From contig JAOVFP010000019.1 of assembly GCA_025738555.1 (NCBI GenBank), positions 124,001 through 188,000 on the forward strand: DNA of 64,000 nt. Reading direction: 5' to 3'. The notes below the pieces were generated by a model. The model had not been told where the DNA came from. It saw nothing but the letters and a program-made list of their open reading frames with translations, and did not search any database. The stretch is from Cyathus striatus. Taxonomy: Eukaryota; Basidiomycota; Agaricomycetes; Agaricales; Nidulariaceae. The position numbers and the translations under genes are program-made. Positions within the stretch are counted from its first letter, which is position 1. Every line of letters begins with the position of its first letter. This document shows, one piece after another, positions 10,802 through 24,125 of this stretch.

Positions 10802-13054
10802 TTATATATCCACATCCATATCCTCAGGTAGATCATCACTGAGCCTTGTCTTCATTGCTCTTTGCTGTTGTCTATCCAAAACATGTTGTGTGTGATAAAC
10901 CAACATTGCATGTAGAAACCAATTAAAGTTTGATACTGTCATTCATTTGAGAATAGACTCAAACCCACCCAGCCAAGAATTGAGTTGCTCACATGCCTGA
11001 TAATGAATTAATAGTTATTAAGATTTAATACTTATATCTTACCTGTGTATTAAAAGCTCTCTTGTAATATGGTTGACCATTCTGATTATGTTCAATTATT
11101 ACAAGATTAGGAGCAGAGCCATCACTTGGTGCAGGATTGCAAAATGTACGACAAAGGTCATCATCTGCCTTATGATTTGTATAGTGATATCCATCAACAA
11201 CAAATCAACTATTCAGTAGCCAAGGTTGATAAAGAATATTTTTCAGAACTGAACGTAGAACCAGACAGGCTTTGTCAATACATATATATGCTGGATGTGA
11301 GTCAGGTGTTGGGTAAATCATATTTAATAACTCCATGATATTAGCTGTTGACTCAGATTTTACAAACTTTTTCCAAGCAATAACAACTCCACATGGAACA
11401 CACACAGTTTCAACACAATAATAGTGATTTGGGGAAAAATAAGACTTGTGGGTATCAGAATTATCATCATTCTGTTCTTCATCATGTGGCTGCTGTGGTC
11501 AATTAACATTAGGTAGCCATGCCAGATTTTCATTTCTGCATTGCAGTGCTCTTTTTAGTCCAGAAAGACTTGCTGAACTGTAATTTGACTTATGCTTATT
11601 CCACATTTCTTTATGAGCCTCACATGCTTCTGTACCTGCAACTTTTTGTGCATCACAACTCTTAACACGACATTTGGGTCCATATTGTATGTTGTGATGT
11701 CTGCAGAATACACCACCACGATAATTGTTAACTTCAGCATGACAACCCTCCATTGCACAGTGCTAAATCATTGTTAAGTCTAAGTTTATAATAAATAAAT
11801 AAATACACATACAGTTGGGCCCATTACAACACCATCTACTACAACCATCTTCACAGGAGCAAAATTTTCTGTTGTAATATTACTTCTGTAGTTAGTCATG
11901 TTATCAGCTGTAGACTTGTACTTTTGAGTACATTCTAAGCAGCTGTGCTCTGATGGAGGTTTAACAATTCCATTTGCCCCAAGATGCTCAAATGCATAAT
12001 GTGTAATTTCATTGATTGGTAGATGATCATCAACAGTAAGTTGTCTACCAGTAATTAAGCTTACAGTCCAAATAGACTCATCTATAAAGGCATGCCAAAT
12101 TTGCTTGCGACTAATTTCAATGTTATTTCCAAAGCTATTACTCCAATATTCAGCATATGCTGCAGCTGATGCATGAAAACTGTATATACCATGCATTATT
12201 GCTTTAGAGAATACTCGATCCACCCAAAGATGAGTACCTATTTTAAAATAACGTGCTTTATTTAAATATTCTTTTTGTGGTCTCTGACCAGTAATAGATA
12301 TACGTTTATGATCAGCATAGTATATTGATTTACACTTAGAGCAAGATCCTGTTAGTATATATGATTCATGATACATTTTTGTACCCTCAATTAATGTAAC
12401 TTTTGGTATATCTCGATATTTTGAATTTTGTGTTAATGCAGACCCATCACATGATGCACCATTGCAATGCATAAATGATGGACATATCATTTGTACTGGA
12501 GTTAATTTAGTTTCTGAAACAGGTCCTAGCTCTCCAATATAGTGCCCTGTCTCATTATATGGATGCAATTTAAGAAATTTGGAAAATGCATCTAGTTTTG
12601 CAGAAATATTATAGTTAATGTCATCATCATCATAGTGATCTGGAATTATATTTTCTTGAAATAAATATTTAGTTTTACTACCAAGAGAAGATGTAACAGC
12701 CATTGACAGTGCATTAATCCAAGCAGTTAGTGTTGTTGTTCTTCTGTCATTTCCTTCACAATACTGTTGTCTTGCATGTAAATTTAACAGCTCAACATTA
12801 CTTGTTAGAGAAAACAGCAAAAATATAACTGTTGATAGGCTAATCTTTGATCCAAAGTTTGCTTCAATAAACTGACTAAATTGGCTAAACTTTAACATAG
12901 GAAACTCTTGTTCAGTTCCTATAGCATAGGCCATTGGCAAGTAATACAGTGCAACTAAATATGAGTTCCTGAGCAATAGAGAAATGCATATTTGAAGTAA
13001 CCAAATGACAATGTTAAAGAAACTAAAATTACATGATACAAACTTTAACACCAC
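10802..13054 (-). pseudogene. CxC5-CxC6 (KDZ-associated) protein, copy B, degenerate
   Basis: Three exons (13054-11812; 11762-11043; 10996-10802) with GTATGT and GTAAGA donors, about 710 codons. The domain order is as in the other copies: a hydrophobic N-terminus with YLPMAYAIG; CxC5 cysteines (CPSFMHCNGASC, GSCSKCKSIYYADH, CLECTQ); CxC6 cysteines split by intron 1 (CAMEGCHAE, GGVFCRHH, CRVKSC, GTEACEAH); then CGVVIAW, YICIDKACLVLR and, in the last exon, EQLN...WLGGFESIL. TGA stops lie in frame at 11499-11501, 11205-11207 and 10943-10945, two of them where an arginine is expected from the family. It is the most diverged of the copies, together with C. Likely inactive. Confidence 0.8.
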
Positions 13055-13069
13055 ATGATGTACAACTAC

Positions 13070-15263
13070 TTACTTGTTCTTAATTCCAGCTCCTTTCTTT
13101 GATTTCCCCTTGTCCTTCCCTTTGGCTGATTTCTGCTTTGAATCACTGGCCTTCTCTTTACCAGCTGCTTTATCTTTATTAGCCTTGTCTCTGGCATCCA
13201 TCCAATCTGCTAAATTGACTCTTGTAAATCCAGAAGACTTCTCCAAGCCCCAAAGCTCACATGTATTGTTCATATCAGGATTATTATCACTTAGCCATTC
13301 TACCATGTCTGGATAGTTGGAAAGTCTCTTCAGAACAACATCCCAGTTGTGCCATGCAGTAGTTCCAATTCCAAAAAGTTTATAAATATCAGAGGATGAT
13401 GGTTTAGCAAACCCATCAGGCAATGGTTTAGAATTTATGTCCACTAAGCGTTTAACCCTATTAACCTCACTGTAGACTTTCCATGCCTCCTGAATTGACC
13501 ATTTTCCAGTAAGCTCAAGGAGTGACTGGTCTACCTCATAAATGGATACAATAGTCCTCTCTCTTGGAGATAACTTATTGGCAATCTGGGTGTTCTCAAC
13601 TGAATAGCTAGACTTATTATCCTCACTCTTAGAATGAGCCGAAGTTTCATTTGTGCTAACAGCACTTGAAGCCTTACTGTAGCCAATATGTTTAATGATA
13701 GGGTCAGTCTGACACAAGAATTAGTATTTAATATATATATATAATTGAAATTCTTACTGCAGCAAGAAAAATAGCTAAGTCTTGATTTTGTGGGCGCCAC
13801 TCAATAGTAACTGCATCTTGTATGCTACTGTAGCACCCTCGCATAATCCAGATATTTCGACTAGTATCAAATACTCTAATCTGACGGTCTTGTTCTACAA
13901 TTCATATTAGTGAAGATGAAACAAAATTCATAATAATATTACCTTTAATATTAGGAATCATTTGAGCAATTTCTTCAAGTACAGATTTCAGATGATTGTT
14001 CACAACAATGGGAATGGCTGTTGGAGGAGTTTCAATATTCAACAAAGTCAGGTTGACTTTTGGAGAATCATTAGAAATAATGATATATGCTAGTCCTTCC
14101 TCCTGAATATCCATAGGAGAGTTGTTCTCATTATCAATATAATCAGCAAAGTTCAATGTATTTCCATATGCTTTCCCTCTAATTGTACCACCATGAGTTT
14201 TAGATGCTCCTTTCAATTCTGCCTTAGTTGGTACAGGGGACAGAGGAGAATTGGTTGGTGGGGGGCTATGCATATCATAGTCTTCTTCACCCCCCTCCTC
14301 CAAGATTTGTTTATCTTTCTTATTATTTGCCTCCATATTCTTTTCCTTTTCCTCAATATCAATCACTTCATTATCAGAACTCTCACTATCATTCTCTTCA
14401 CTATTTTCCTTCATTTTCAAATCATCTCTCTCCTTCTTCAGCATTACTATCATTCTCATTCTCATTCTCATTTTCATTGTCTTCAGTACCATTGTTTTCA
14501 GTATTTTCTGACTCAGTGTCTGAAGGAGTGACAGCTAGAAGAACTTTTCTTTTAGTTCTTCCCTCACCACCTATAGCTGATACCCCAGGAGTATTCATAG
14601 TATTTATTTCAGATATAGTCTCAGTAGTTGTGACTTCAGCAGATGTTCCAATAGTCTCAGTTAAATTCTCAATAGTACCAGCAGCCAAACTCTCAATAGT
14701 ACCAGTCTTGGTAGTAGTCCCAGTAGTGATTTCAGAAGCTTGAGTAGTCTCAGTATTAACAGTTGCAGCTTCAGTAGCAGTTCCAGTCATCTCAGTAGCA
14801 ATAACACGTGCTGGAGGTGCCACAGTAAGACCAATTTCTTTAATAATCGTCTCAGCACTGAAATAATTGCATTAGAATTAATTTATTATGAAATGGGTGT
14901 ACACACTCTTTAGTGGAAGAAGCAGCTTCATCTTCTTCTTCCTTATCTGCAGCTGTTTTACTGTAAAAAGTGTTAGCAAACCAATAGAAATAACTGAACA
15001 GCCAGTACACACCGTGCTTTAGTGCGCCTTCCCTTCCCCCCCTTCCCTTTTTTAACTTGCTTCTTGTCCTTTCCAACATCCAGCCCATCTGAATTCATAG
15101 TAGCCTTCTTAGCAGCAGGCTCATCTGTAGTGTCCACAGATGATTGTGTATGTTTGCATGACTTGGATGCTGGTGGGTCAGAACAAACCTGACCACTATG
15201 AGAACGAGGTGGTGAAACAGTAGTAGAGGTGTTGTTGGTGTTGTTTTGCTTGTTTGGAGCCAT
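13070..15263 (-). pseudogene. Accessory protein of the CxC module, copy B
   Basis: A multi-exon gene directly upstream of copy B, on the same strand and 15 bases apart. From the start at 15263: a Thr/Ser-rich then Lys/Gly-rich basic exon (to about 15013); a small acidic exon near 14950; a long Thr/Glu-repeat exon (14850-13920) with an acidic run; a conserved exon near 13895-13760 (NIWIMRGCY, comparable with HWRLLGNF in copy D); and a final exon (13717-13070) with LSNYPDMVEWLSDNN and a basic Lys-rich tail. The Glu/Asn repeat near 14440 changes frame (two overlapping frames are each open on one side), so a 1-base indel there has probably disrupted it. The terminal stop coincides with a GTAAGT donor. 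Function unknown. Confidence 0.6.
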
Positions 15264-15530
15264 ATTGTATAGTAGAAAGTTGAAAGGATATCAGTGAAGA
15301 TAAGTGACAATGTGGGGGTTGTGAGTCAAGTGGGGGCAGGGCAAGGAAAAGATAAGTAGACCCTTCTATACCCACACATATGCCACATGTATGCCCACTG
15401 ACCAGGTCTAAAATTATCTTGAAAGCTTCTTGTGTGAATAAAAGTCCGAAAATGGGGCAGCAACTGCTTCTATTCTAATTAAAACAGGCCGTTCCCCCGG
15501 TTCATCATAAATTATACCCTATTTTGGCAT
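15264..15530. promoter_or_regulatory. Upstream region of module B, no motif assigned
   Basis: The 5' flank of the accessory gene, containing GTGAATAAAAGT and mixed sequence. It would hold the promoter if the gene is expressed. I see no defined element and no element terminus here, so the outer boundary of module B is unresolved. Confidence 0.25.
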
Positions 15531-15534
15531 GCCA

Positions 15535-15710
15535 CTTACATCACGCACACATATGCATGGATAACACACACATCACTTGCGCAAATGTGTTAATAGTACA
15601 CAACATGCATGTTTGCGAGAACAAAGTTGTGTCATGAGTTATCAATTGAATATATTATAATAATCTACAAGATGCGAGAACAAAGTATTGTACACTACTA
15701 ACTAAACCCT
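15535..15710. repeat. Dispersed repeat preceding a GC-rich block
   Basis: The sequence around AAATGTGTTAATAGTACAC through CTACTAACTAAAC is repeated at 63825-63960, including two internal AAGAACAA/GAGAACAAAG motifs. In both places a CACTATGC-type tract follows. It is therefore probably the left part of a larger repeat family. Confidence 0.6.
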
Positions 15711-18010
15711 ATGCACTATCGATTCACTCATGCATTATCAATTCGCTCCCTCACTATGCACTATACGCTATTGATCCCCCTCCTTGCTATGCGTTATCAA
15801 TCCCTCACTAGGTGCTATGGTGCTATGGATCCCCCCTCCTTGCTATGCACTATCGATCCCTCCACTCACTATGTGCTAGGCGCTATCAATCCCTCCCCCC
15901 TCGCTATGTGCTATGTGCCATCCCCACCACCCCTCCTGCTACTCATCATTCACCTTGCTATGCACCCCCCACTACCTCTCCCACTGTGCACTGCCCTCGT
16001 CATTAGCGTTCAGCACTGTCATTGCCGTCTCTGCAGTCATCAGTGTTCAGTGTTGGGCACAGGTCGCTGTCATCGTCCTCATGGATGTTGGCGTTGTGGT
16101 TGTTTTCATGGGCCATGTCCTTGCAGTCATCAGCACTGGCATCGGTGGGGGCATTGGGGCTCGTTCCTCCCCCTCACTATACATCCCCCCCACCTCACTA
16201 TATGTTCTTCCCCCCCTCACTATACATTCCCCCACCTCGCTATATGTTTGCCCCTCCTCTCTATACATTTGCCCCCCTTCACTATACGTTCCCCCCCCTT
16301 GCTGTGTACTATGCTCTATGCATTCTCCCCCCCTCGTGGAGAGACAAGGTGCGTGGGAGAGGACGCCTCACTGGCTGGGCAGCATGGCATCGTCATCATG
16401 AAGCAGAGGGGAAGACGGTGGCACACAGAGACACGAGACCATCCTCACCAGCTGGGTGGCATGGCATCACCGTGTTGCAACACAGAGGGGAGGACGGGGC
16501 GCTGGGTGAGGTGGGACGCGTGGGGCTGTCGTGACGAGGGGAGGAGGTGCTCGGTGACTGGGCGGCATGGTGTCATTGTGCTGTGGCGCAGAGGAAGGAA
16601 GGGGGCACTGTGAGACATGGTAGGGATGAGACATGTAGGGAGAGAGATGGAAAACAGTGCACTTACTGACTAGTTGGCAGGAGTCGTCATCGTCGCGATG
16701 CAGAGGGGAAGACGAGGGTGTTAGGTGAGATGAGATGTGACGTGGAGGGAGGACAAGGATGCTGGGAGAGATGAGACGGAGGACAGTGTCCTCACTGGCT
16801 GGGTGCCATGGCGTCATTGTCACAATGCGGAGGTGAGGAAGGGGGCGCTGTGAGATGGGGCACTGGGTGACATCGTGGAGACGAGATGCACGGTGACAAC
16901 AGCTGTCTTCACCAGCTGTGGGCCATGGCATCGTCGTCAGAGGGGAGGACGATGGGATGGGGGCACTGTGAGGCATGGGTGCTGAGTGATGTTGCGGGGA
17001 CAAGACACGCGGTGACAGTAGCTGTCCTCACCGGCTTGGGCACAGGGTGATGTGGCATCGTCGTCGTCGTCACAATGAGAGTGAAGGATGGGGGTGCTGG
17101 GTGATGTGGTGGGGGTGGGGAGAGGACACTGTCTGGGTGACGTGTCGCGACACAGGGCACTGTGGAGGGGGCTGGGTGGTGCGTCGTCGTCGTCGTCACG
17201 GCGAGGATGGGGATGGGGGCGCTGGCTGACGTGGTGGGAATAGACATGTGGGTGGTGTCGTGTCGTCGTCGTCATGGCGAGGATGGGGACAGGGGCGCTG
17301 GCTGACGTGGTGGGAATAGACACATGGGTGGTGTGGCGTCGTTGTCGTCACGACGAGGGGAGAGGGGCGGGGCACTGGCCAATACGGTGGGGATAGATGT
17401 GTTGGTGGTGTGGCATTGTCGTTGTCACAACGAGGGAGGGGATGGGGGCGCTGGCTGACATGGTGGGGATAAACACACAGGGATCCGACGCTGTCCCCAC
17501 CGGCTGGGTGGCATGGCGTCGTCGTGTCGCGACGCAGAAGGGGGCACTGTGGCTGTCGTTAGATTTCGTCCCTACCAACTCCATCGTTGTTGACCCACCT
17601 GTGATAGATCCCTTCGTTGTCCTTATCACCCCTCTTCATCTCCCTCCACCGTACGCTGTCCTCCTACACCTCTTCTCCCTCGCCTTACTTCCTCTGTTGC
17701 TCCTTGTCCACCTCATGTGGTGCCGGTCGTGTTGTATGCCTTCGATGTCGCCAGTGATTGGAAAGAGGGGAGGAGAGAGAAGGGGAAGGGGAGAGGGAAG
17801 GGAGGAAGGGGGGCGAGGGGAGTGGAGGGGGGATGGTGACGGATGGGGTGTGCAACGATGGGATGGTCGTAACATCGGAAGATGCCGTTGACCAAAATGG
17901 TCTGACAGATGCGTGCCGTTGTGTGGTTGTCGGGTTGTCGTATACACTGAGATACCCATATAAACTTATGTAATAATATGTGGTCAAGAGTTTGATTCGT
18001 GATAGTGCCA
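15700..18010. repeat. GC-rich, CpG-rich low-complexity block 1
   Basis: 15700-16340 repeats CTATGCACTATCGAT-like and CCCCCCTCACTATAC-like units. 16340-17560 repeats longer units built on GGCATGGCGTCGTCGTC and GGGGACACGAG-like phrases. 17560-17960 has simple purine/pyrimidine tracts. Long ORFs on both strands are biased translations (Pro/His/Thr) without protein character. The end (about 17955-18010) has a weak tRNA box-B-like motif, GTTTGATTCG, followed by an AAGTAAGTAAGT tail. Confidence 0.65.
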
Positions 18011-18060
18011 CTTACTTTTTTAATAAAAGTAAGTAAGTACCGTTACATGTACTAGTACTA

Positions 18061-18330
18061 AAATACGGAATCATGTTTACCTGAATTCCAGGTGAATGCC
18101 ATGTGAAATTCACATGGTTAATTCACGTAGAATTCATGTGTAATTCACATGAATTTCATGCGGGGTTTTTCACGTGAATTTCACCTATTCACATTGTTCC
18201 ACATGAAATTCACATGAAACAATTTGCAGGGGACTCCCCCAAAATCAGAGAAAATTGAGGTCCAAAACTTCAGGTAAACTTCACATGAAATTCACATGAA
18301 ATTCACGTGAAAAGGGTGGGGGAGGGTAAA
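18061..18330. mobile_element. MITE-like element rich in TTCACATGAA palindromes, copy 2
   Basis: The same palindromic composition as at 10153 (TTCACGTGAA, ATTCACATGAAATTC). It ends with GTGAAAAGGGTGGGGGAGGG, the reverse complement of the terminus of copies 1 and 3. It abuts the truncated gypsy pol gene at about 18331 and is probably responsible for its 5' truncation. Confidence 0.65.
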
Positions 18331-20432
18331 GACCTCCAAGTCTGGCATGGAACTTCTCAGAAAAATGCCATTCCGCTTTCACTGAACTTAAGGACGCTTT
18401 CATGTCGGCACCCATCCTTACCCATTGGGTTCCCGACAAGCAGCTCATTGTGGAAACCAATGCTTCGGATTACACATTGGCTGCTATCCTGTCTATAGTT
18501 TCTGATGATGGTGAGATTCACCCTATCACTTTCCACTTGTGAACCTTTACACCTCCCAAGTTAAACTATGACACCCATGACAAAGAATTGCTTGCTATCT
18601 TTGAAGCATTCCAAGTCTGGCATCATTACCTGGAAGGTTCCAGTTCACCCATCAATGTTGTTACAGACCACAAGAACTTGGAATACTTTTCCACAACCAA
18701 GATCTTATCCCGACGACAAGCCTGATGGTCTGAGTATCTTTCCCAGTTCAATCTAGTTATCCACTTTCGACCCGGAAAACTCAGGGTGAAGCCGGATGCT
18801 CTGACTAGACGATGGGACATCTACCCTAAAGAGGGGGATAGTGACTACGCTAAGGTCAATCTGCATAACTATCATCCAGTGTTCACCCAGGAACAGCTTA
18901 TCACTTCTCTCCGAGCAACATCACTTATTGTACCCGCTCTTTGCGCTAGTATCATCATGGACATTGAACAGTTACATACTGATATATTATCAGCTCTTCC
19001 TAATGACTTGGTTGCAGTTATCTGAATGCGGACTCCCGAGAATCGTTGGACTGTAACCCCGGATGGTTTCCTCCATCTAGATAACCAGATCTATGTTCCG
19101 GACTCCGGAACCCTTCGGCTTTGGGTTTTACAGTACAAACACGACCACCCACTTTCAGGACACCTTGGACAGAACAAGACCCTCAAGCTAATTTGACACG
19201 AATATACTTGGCCGCTTATACAGACGTTTGTAAAGGACTATTGTAAGTCTTGTAATACTTGCATGCATTCTAAACCACAGCGCCACCACCTGTATGGAAC
19301 CCTGAAACAACTTCCGGTTCCTGGATGCCCATGGCACTCAATATCTATGGATTTCATAGATCAACTTCCAAAATCATCGGCTTCCAAGTATGATTCTATA
19401 CTCGTTATTGTGGATCATTTCTCCAAGCAGTCTATCTTCATTCCAACTCATACCACTTGCTCTTCTTCCGACCTTGCACTTCTATTCGTACTTCATGTCT
19501 TTTCCAAGCATGGAGTACCAGAACACATCACTTCTGATCGTGGTTCTGAGTTTGTGTCGCATTTCTTCCGCTCCCTCAGTATGGCCCTCAACATCACTTT
19601 ACATTTCACCTTGGGTTATCATCCCGAAGGCGATGGCCAAATGGAATGCACAAACCAAACTCTGGAACAATACCTTCGGGCTTACTGCAACTACCAGCAG
19701 GATAACTGGTGTGATCTCTTACCTCTTGCTGAATTTGCTTACAATAATGCACTGAGCGCAACCACAGGAATTTCACCATTCTACACAAACAAGGGTTATC
19801 ACCCAAACCTTGTGATACATCCAGAACAAGATCTCACTTCTGCTTGTGCCTGGCACTTCACAGTAAACCTCGAGGAACTTCATGAGATGCTTTGGACCGA
19901 AATACTCAGTGCGCAGAAATGTTACCAAGCACCTGCCGATGCGCGTCACAAACCCACACCTGCATTCCCCATCGGGACAAAGGTATACATCAAAGCCGAG
20001 TACTTCCGGACAACCCAGCCATCCCGGAAACTTGCAGAAAAGTTCCTAGGACCTTTTGAAGTCATTGCACTTGCCGGATTGCATTTGCATACCTTGTGCC
20101 TTCCAGAACAATTTCATGCAGTCCACCCAATATTCCATGTATCCATGCTTGAACCCAATACTGAAAATACTATTCCAGATCGCATTATTCCTCCACCACC
20201 ACCTGTCCAGGTTGATGGTGATATTGAATATGAGGTCTCAGAAATCTTGGACTCTAAACTGGATCGTTGTTTGCATTGCAAACTGAGGTACTATGTATGC
20301 TGGCTAGGGTATGAAGGGACTGATAAAGAGTTCTCATGGCTTCCAGCCACGGAACTGGAACATGCTATGGATATCATCGAAGAGTTCCACTCCCACTATC
20401 CAGATAAGCCTGGCCCTACTTCTATTTCTTAA
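18331..20432 (+). pseudogene. Ty3/gypsy pol fragment: RNase H, integrase, chromodomain
   Basis: A single reading frame spans the segment with four TGA stops (18540, 18723, 19023, 19194), each where arginine CGA is plausible. Order: RNase H with the ETNASDY and THDKELLAI motifs; connection; an integrase zinc finger (HDHPLSGHLGQ ... CKSCNTCMHSK); an integrase core with the expected D, D, E residues in SMDFIDQL, ITSDRGSEF and GQMECTNQ; then a chromodomain near the C-terminus (YEVSEILDSK ... YYVCWLGYEG ... SWLPATEL). This is the Tf/chromovirus type that is common in fungi. Protease and RT are absent here; a complementary fragment lies at 29691-31160 in reverse. It cannot make a functional polyprotein. 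Confidence 0.93.
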
Positions 20433-20556
20433 CGTTCACATTACTTATTATCCATTTGCAGTTTCACCTTATACAAACACCAAAAACAATGAATAACAAC
20501 CAAAAAGCAAGATACAAGTACATTAATTCTTTGGTAACGTGTTACAACCATTTCCA

Positions 20557-21521
20557 TCACTCCCTCTGCATTTGTGACTCGACCCGAGCTACTACTTCAC
20601 CTTCTGATGCAATCCCAGAACCCGTTACAACTTCCTCATACACATCCGGATCCCAGAGGCATTCTGCAAGCAGGGTTTCGATGTTGGAAACATGGACGAC
20701 ATGCTCAGATACTTCGGCAATGACTTGGGTTAGCTTACCAAGTTCACTTACCACTTGGCGATTGGTATCTGCAAGGTTTCTGAGTTGAGTGATCATCTCC
20801 CATTGCAGAGAGATGATAGTATCATTCTGCAGCCGCATTGTGATTAGGATGGATGTTGCGACATTCATGGAAGTGGACAAGGAAACCAGATTAGCAGAAT
20901 CATTTGCACTAGAGGATTGGAACAATGGACCCGCTACTGTGGATGAAGGACAAATGAACTTGTCATCCGTATCGTCGATCCGAGCCCGTTTCATGCTTTG
21001 TCAAGATGACTGGCGAGATGGTGCAATGGATGGGGACCCATGTGGGTATCTGAGTGTTCCGAAGGACCAGATGGAACGGGACTCGTTCTGGCTTTGTTCC
21101 AGCCTCAAGTGCTAAGGGAACATTTTCCCTTAATCACCCTGCAAGCAACACAAGCACTACAGGGAGTTCTTATAAACTATACAAACTGATAATCATGTTT
21201 TACTCACCTGTTTGACTCCCTCAGGTGATAACACTCAGTTCCCTGATCCTGACAGTTTATGCAAGGCACATCGTGATAGTATCGTAGTTCCTTTGGCTCT
21301 CCAGAGTCATTCTTACCCTTACCCTTACTCTTCCCTACGTTTCCACCACTTCCCGCCTCATATCCAGACCCCATCACGTCTCCTGATGCTTCTGAACCAC
21401 TCCTGATACTCATATCCATTGGATTTACGACCCGCAGCACAACCATTGTCATGGGTGAAACTTGATTAGTCATAAACACACACATATGGCTATATGGCCC
21501 GATGTCCGGAATCCACATCAT
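20557..21521 (-). CDS. Antisense gene downstream of the gypsy integrase, unknown protein
   Basis: Two minus-strand exons. 21521-21204 encodes a Gly/Ser/Lys-rich stretch followed by CINCQDQGTEC, a short cysteine motif resembling part of a fungal Zn2Cys6-like cluster, and ends in a GTGAGT donor. After a roughly 90-base intron, the exon 21112-20557 continues with SIWSFG, then MKRARIDDTDD and a helical region (IISLQWEMITQLRNLADTNRQ) with coiled-coil character. One in-frame TGA lies at 21001-21003. The gene is convergent with pol and sits between integrase and the presumed LTR, a position from which some fungal gypsy elements carry an extra antisense ORF. Role unknown. Confidence 0.5.
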
Positions 21522-21652
21522 CTGGATCTTTCCGAATACACTACCAAATAATTCTCATGAGGCACTGCTTCTCTAGAAACAAACATATGGAAACACAAGC
21601 CAATACCCCACTTCTTGGTGACCAATAATCGATACTGTTAAAAATAGGTCAC

Positions 21653-22015
21653 CATTGTTCAAGAACAATGCCTATGCATTCGATTACCAAGGACATGCCA
21701 TTGTTTCTAATAATAGAACTCCATTGTTCTTCACACCCATTGTTCAAGAACAATGCCTATGCATTCGATTACCAAGGACATACCATTGTTTCTAATAATA
21801 GAACTCCATTGTTCTTCACACCCATTGTTCAGAACAATGCCTATGCATTCGCTTACCAAGAATATGCCATTGTTTCTAATAATAGAACTCCATTGTTCTT
21901 CACACCCATTGTTCAGAACAATGCCTATGCATTCACTTACCAAGGATATGCCATTGTTTCTAATAATAGGACTCCATTGTTCTTTTGCACCCATTGTGCA
22001 GAACAATGTCCTCCT
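21653..22015. repeat. Tandem repeat of about 85 bp, four copies, with CATTGTTC/GAACAATG palindromes
   Basis: GAACAATGCCTATGCATTC recurs at about 21663, 21748, 21832 and 21916. Each unit contains CCATTGTTC and its complement GAACAATGG several times, so each can form small hairpins. It is followed by CTATAAATAGAATTCC, which could be a TATA region of the gypsy LTR, in which case the array is LTR-internal. That assignment is inference. Confidence 0.75.
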
Positions 22016-22346
22016 ATTCACCCATTGTCTTCATGCCCATTGTTTGCTGGGATCTATAAATAGAATTCCATTGTTCATTGCCAGAACAATGTAATACTAT
22101 TTCTGTCACCATTGTTCAAGACCTGACTCATCTCCTTGAACACCATTGTTCTGTGCAGCCTCCACCTCAAGACAATGGATCTACTATTACAAAATTTGAA
22201 GGACAATGCAGGATTGGTTTTGGATAGGATTAGTCAGCAGTAGGAGGAAAAGAGCATAAAAGGAGAGAGGAATTGAGTCTTAGACAGTAGTTTATCCATT
22301 ACCAAATAGCCTGTCACTAGCTAGGATCTTACTCACCAGTCCATCC

Positions 22347-23780
22347 CATAAGCGTCAGCCAATTTGGATCATAAAAAGCCCAGGTTTTATGAAAAAGTGA
22401 TTACAAAATTCCTGACTTTCATGATCACTGCTAAAATCTAATGGTATTCATTATTATTAATGAATGTATGAGTGATCAAAGGTGATCATTGAATGTTATA
22501 ATAGTGTATAATGATGGATATTAAAGGGCATATTGACTACTAATGAATACTAATGAATGTGAAAGTGATCATAAGTGATTATGATATGATATAATGGTGT
22601 ATTATAGTGTGTAATGACTACTAGTGAATACTAATGGATGTGTAAGTGATCATAAGTGATCATGGTATATTGTAATAGCATATTATAGTGCATAATAACT
22701 ACTGGTGAATACTAATGGATGTGTATTATAGTGTGTAATGACTACTAGTGAATACTAATGGATGTGTAAGTGATCATAAGTGATCATGGTATGTTGTAAT
22801 AGCATATTATAGTGCATAATAACTACTGGTGAATACTAATGGATGTGTATTATAGTGTGTAATGACTACTAGTGAATACTAATGGATGTGTAAGTGATCA
22901 TAAGTGATCATGGTATGTTGTAATAGCATATTATAGTGCATAATGACTACTGGTGAATACTAATGGATGTGGAAGTAATCATAAGTGATCATGGTATGTT
23001 ATAATAGTGTAATATTGTGCATCATTACTATTATTGAATACAAATAAATGTAGAACTGATCATGAGTGATCATGGTATATTATAATAGTGTAATATTGTG
23101 TGTAATGACTATTATTGAATACTAATGAATGTGGAACTGATCATGAGTGATCATAATATGTTACAATAGTACATTATTGTGCATAATGACATATGTCACA
23201 TATGTTGCATTTGTCACATTTATCACATCTGTTATGCATATCACCTGTTATGCATGTCACATTTGTTACATGTGTCACAGTACAAATGTCACACTCCTCA
23301 AATTTGTCACATCTGTTGTATATGTCATGTATGTAGTATTTGTCACACTTGTCACACTTTTTATACATGTCACACCTGCTATGTATGTCACATTTGTCAT
23401 GCATATCACATTCTTACATGTCATACTTGTCAGATTCATCACACTTGTCAGATTTGTCACACTTGTCACATATATCACACATTTTACTACTGGTCATATA
23501 TATCACACTTATCACTCCCATCTGTCACAAATGTCATGCTTTCCACATTTGTCACCCTTTTTCCTGTCTGTTATACCTGTCACACTATTCAAGTATCATT
23601 CATATAACACTTATCATATTTTACACATTTGTCACATTCCTTACATATTTGTCATATTTTCCATGTCTGTTATATCTGTCATACATTTTCTCTCATTTTG
23701 TTACACTTTTCTTACATGTCACATTTTTCAGTTATATTACACATCATACTTCTATAAATATTACATACATTACAAATTGA
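22347..23780. mobile_element. Fold-back-like arm element, copy 1
   Basis: Starts CATAAGCGTCAGCCAATTTG. The first 150 bases match 31467 onward almost exactly, and the GTCAGCCAA start resembles the fold-back ends at 678 and 4426. Then come about nine copies of an 80-90-bp unit (GTGATCATAAGTGATCATGG ... GAATACTAATGGATG) up to 23160, followed by a TGTCACA array to about 23730. No matching inverted right end is visible before unrelated sequence. There is no coding capacity; the reading frames there are repeat translations. Confidence 0.65.
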
Positions 23781-24125
23781 AGATTCTATTTCATTCCCCT
23801 ACTCCAAACCTGTTTTGGTGAACACTTCTTTAGTGTACCAATCTTCAGTATTAAAATAGAAACATATGACTTGCTATAATATATCTGAACACAAAGAACT
23901 CCATTGTACACAGCACACAAGTTGAAGTCAAGATCCTTATGTTTCTGATCTTTGTCAAAGCTCACATCAGTATTTAGACATTCATACAGTTACATGTGTA
24001 GTAATTGTCTCAAGAATCTCATGTCAAATATGACACTATGCCATCTGCAATCAGTTTGAAATTTTCAAGGTTGATAGCCTTCACTGAGTTATGGGAATTA
24101 TACATTTTAAGCACTCACATAATTG
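23781..24125. other. Spacer, no feature seen
   Basis: Single-copy AT-rich DNA between two repeat elements. No gene or repeat identified. Confidence 0.4.

Noticed and set aside
15711..17959. Long Pro/His/Thr-rich ORFs in GC-rich block 1
   Set aside because: Low-complexity repeat translation on both strands; no conserved motif.
23147..23821. Cys/His-rich ORFs resembling zinc-finger proteins (also 32135-32883)
   Set aside because: Produced by TGTCACA tandem repeats; several frames are open at once, with no start or splice context.
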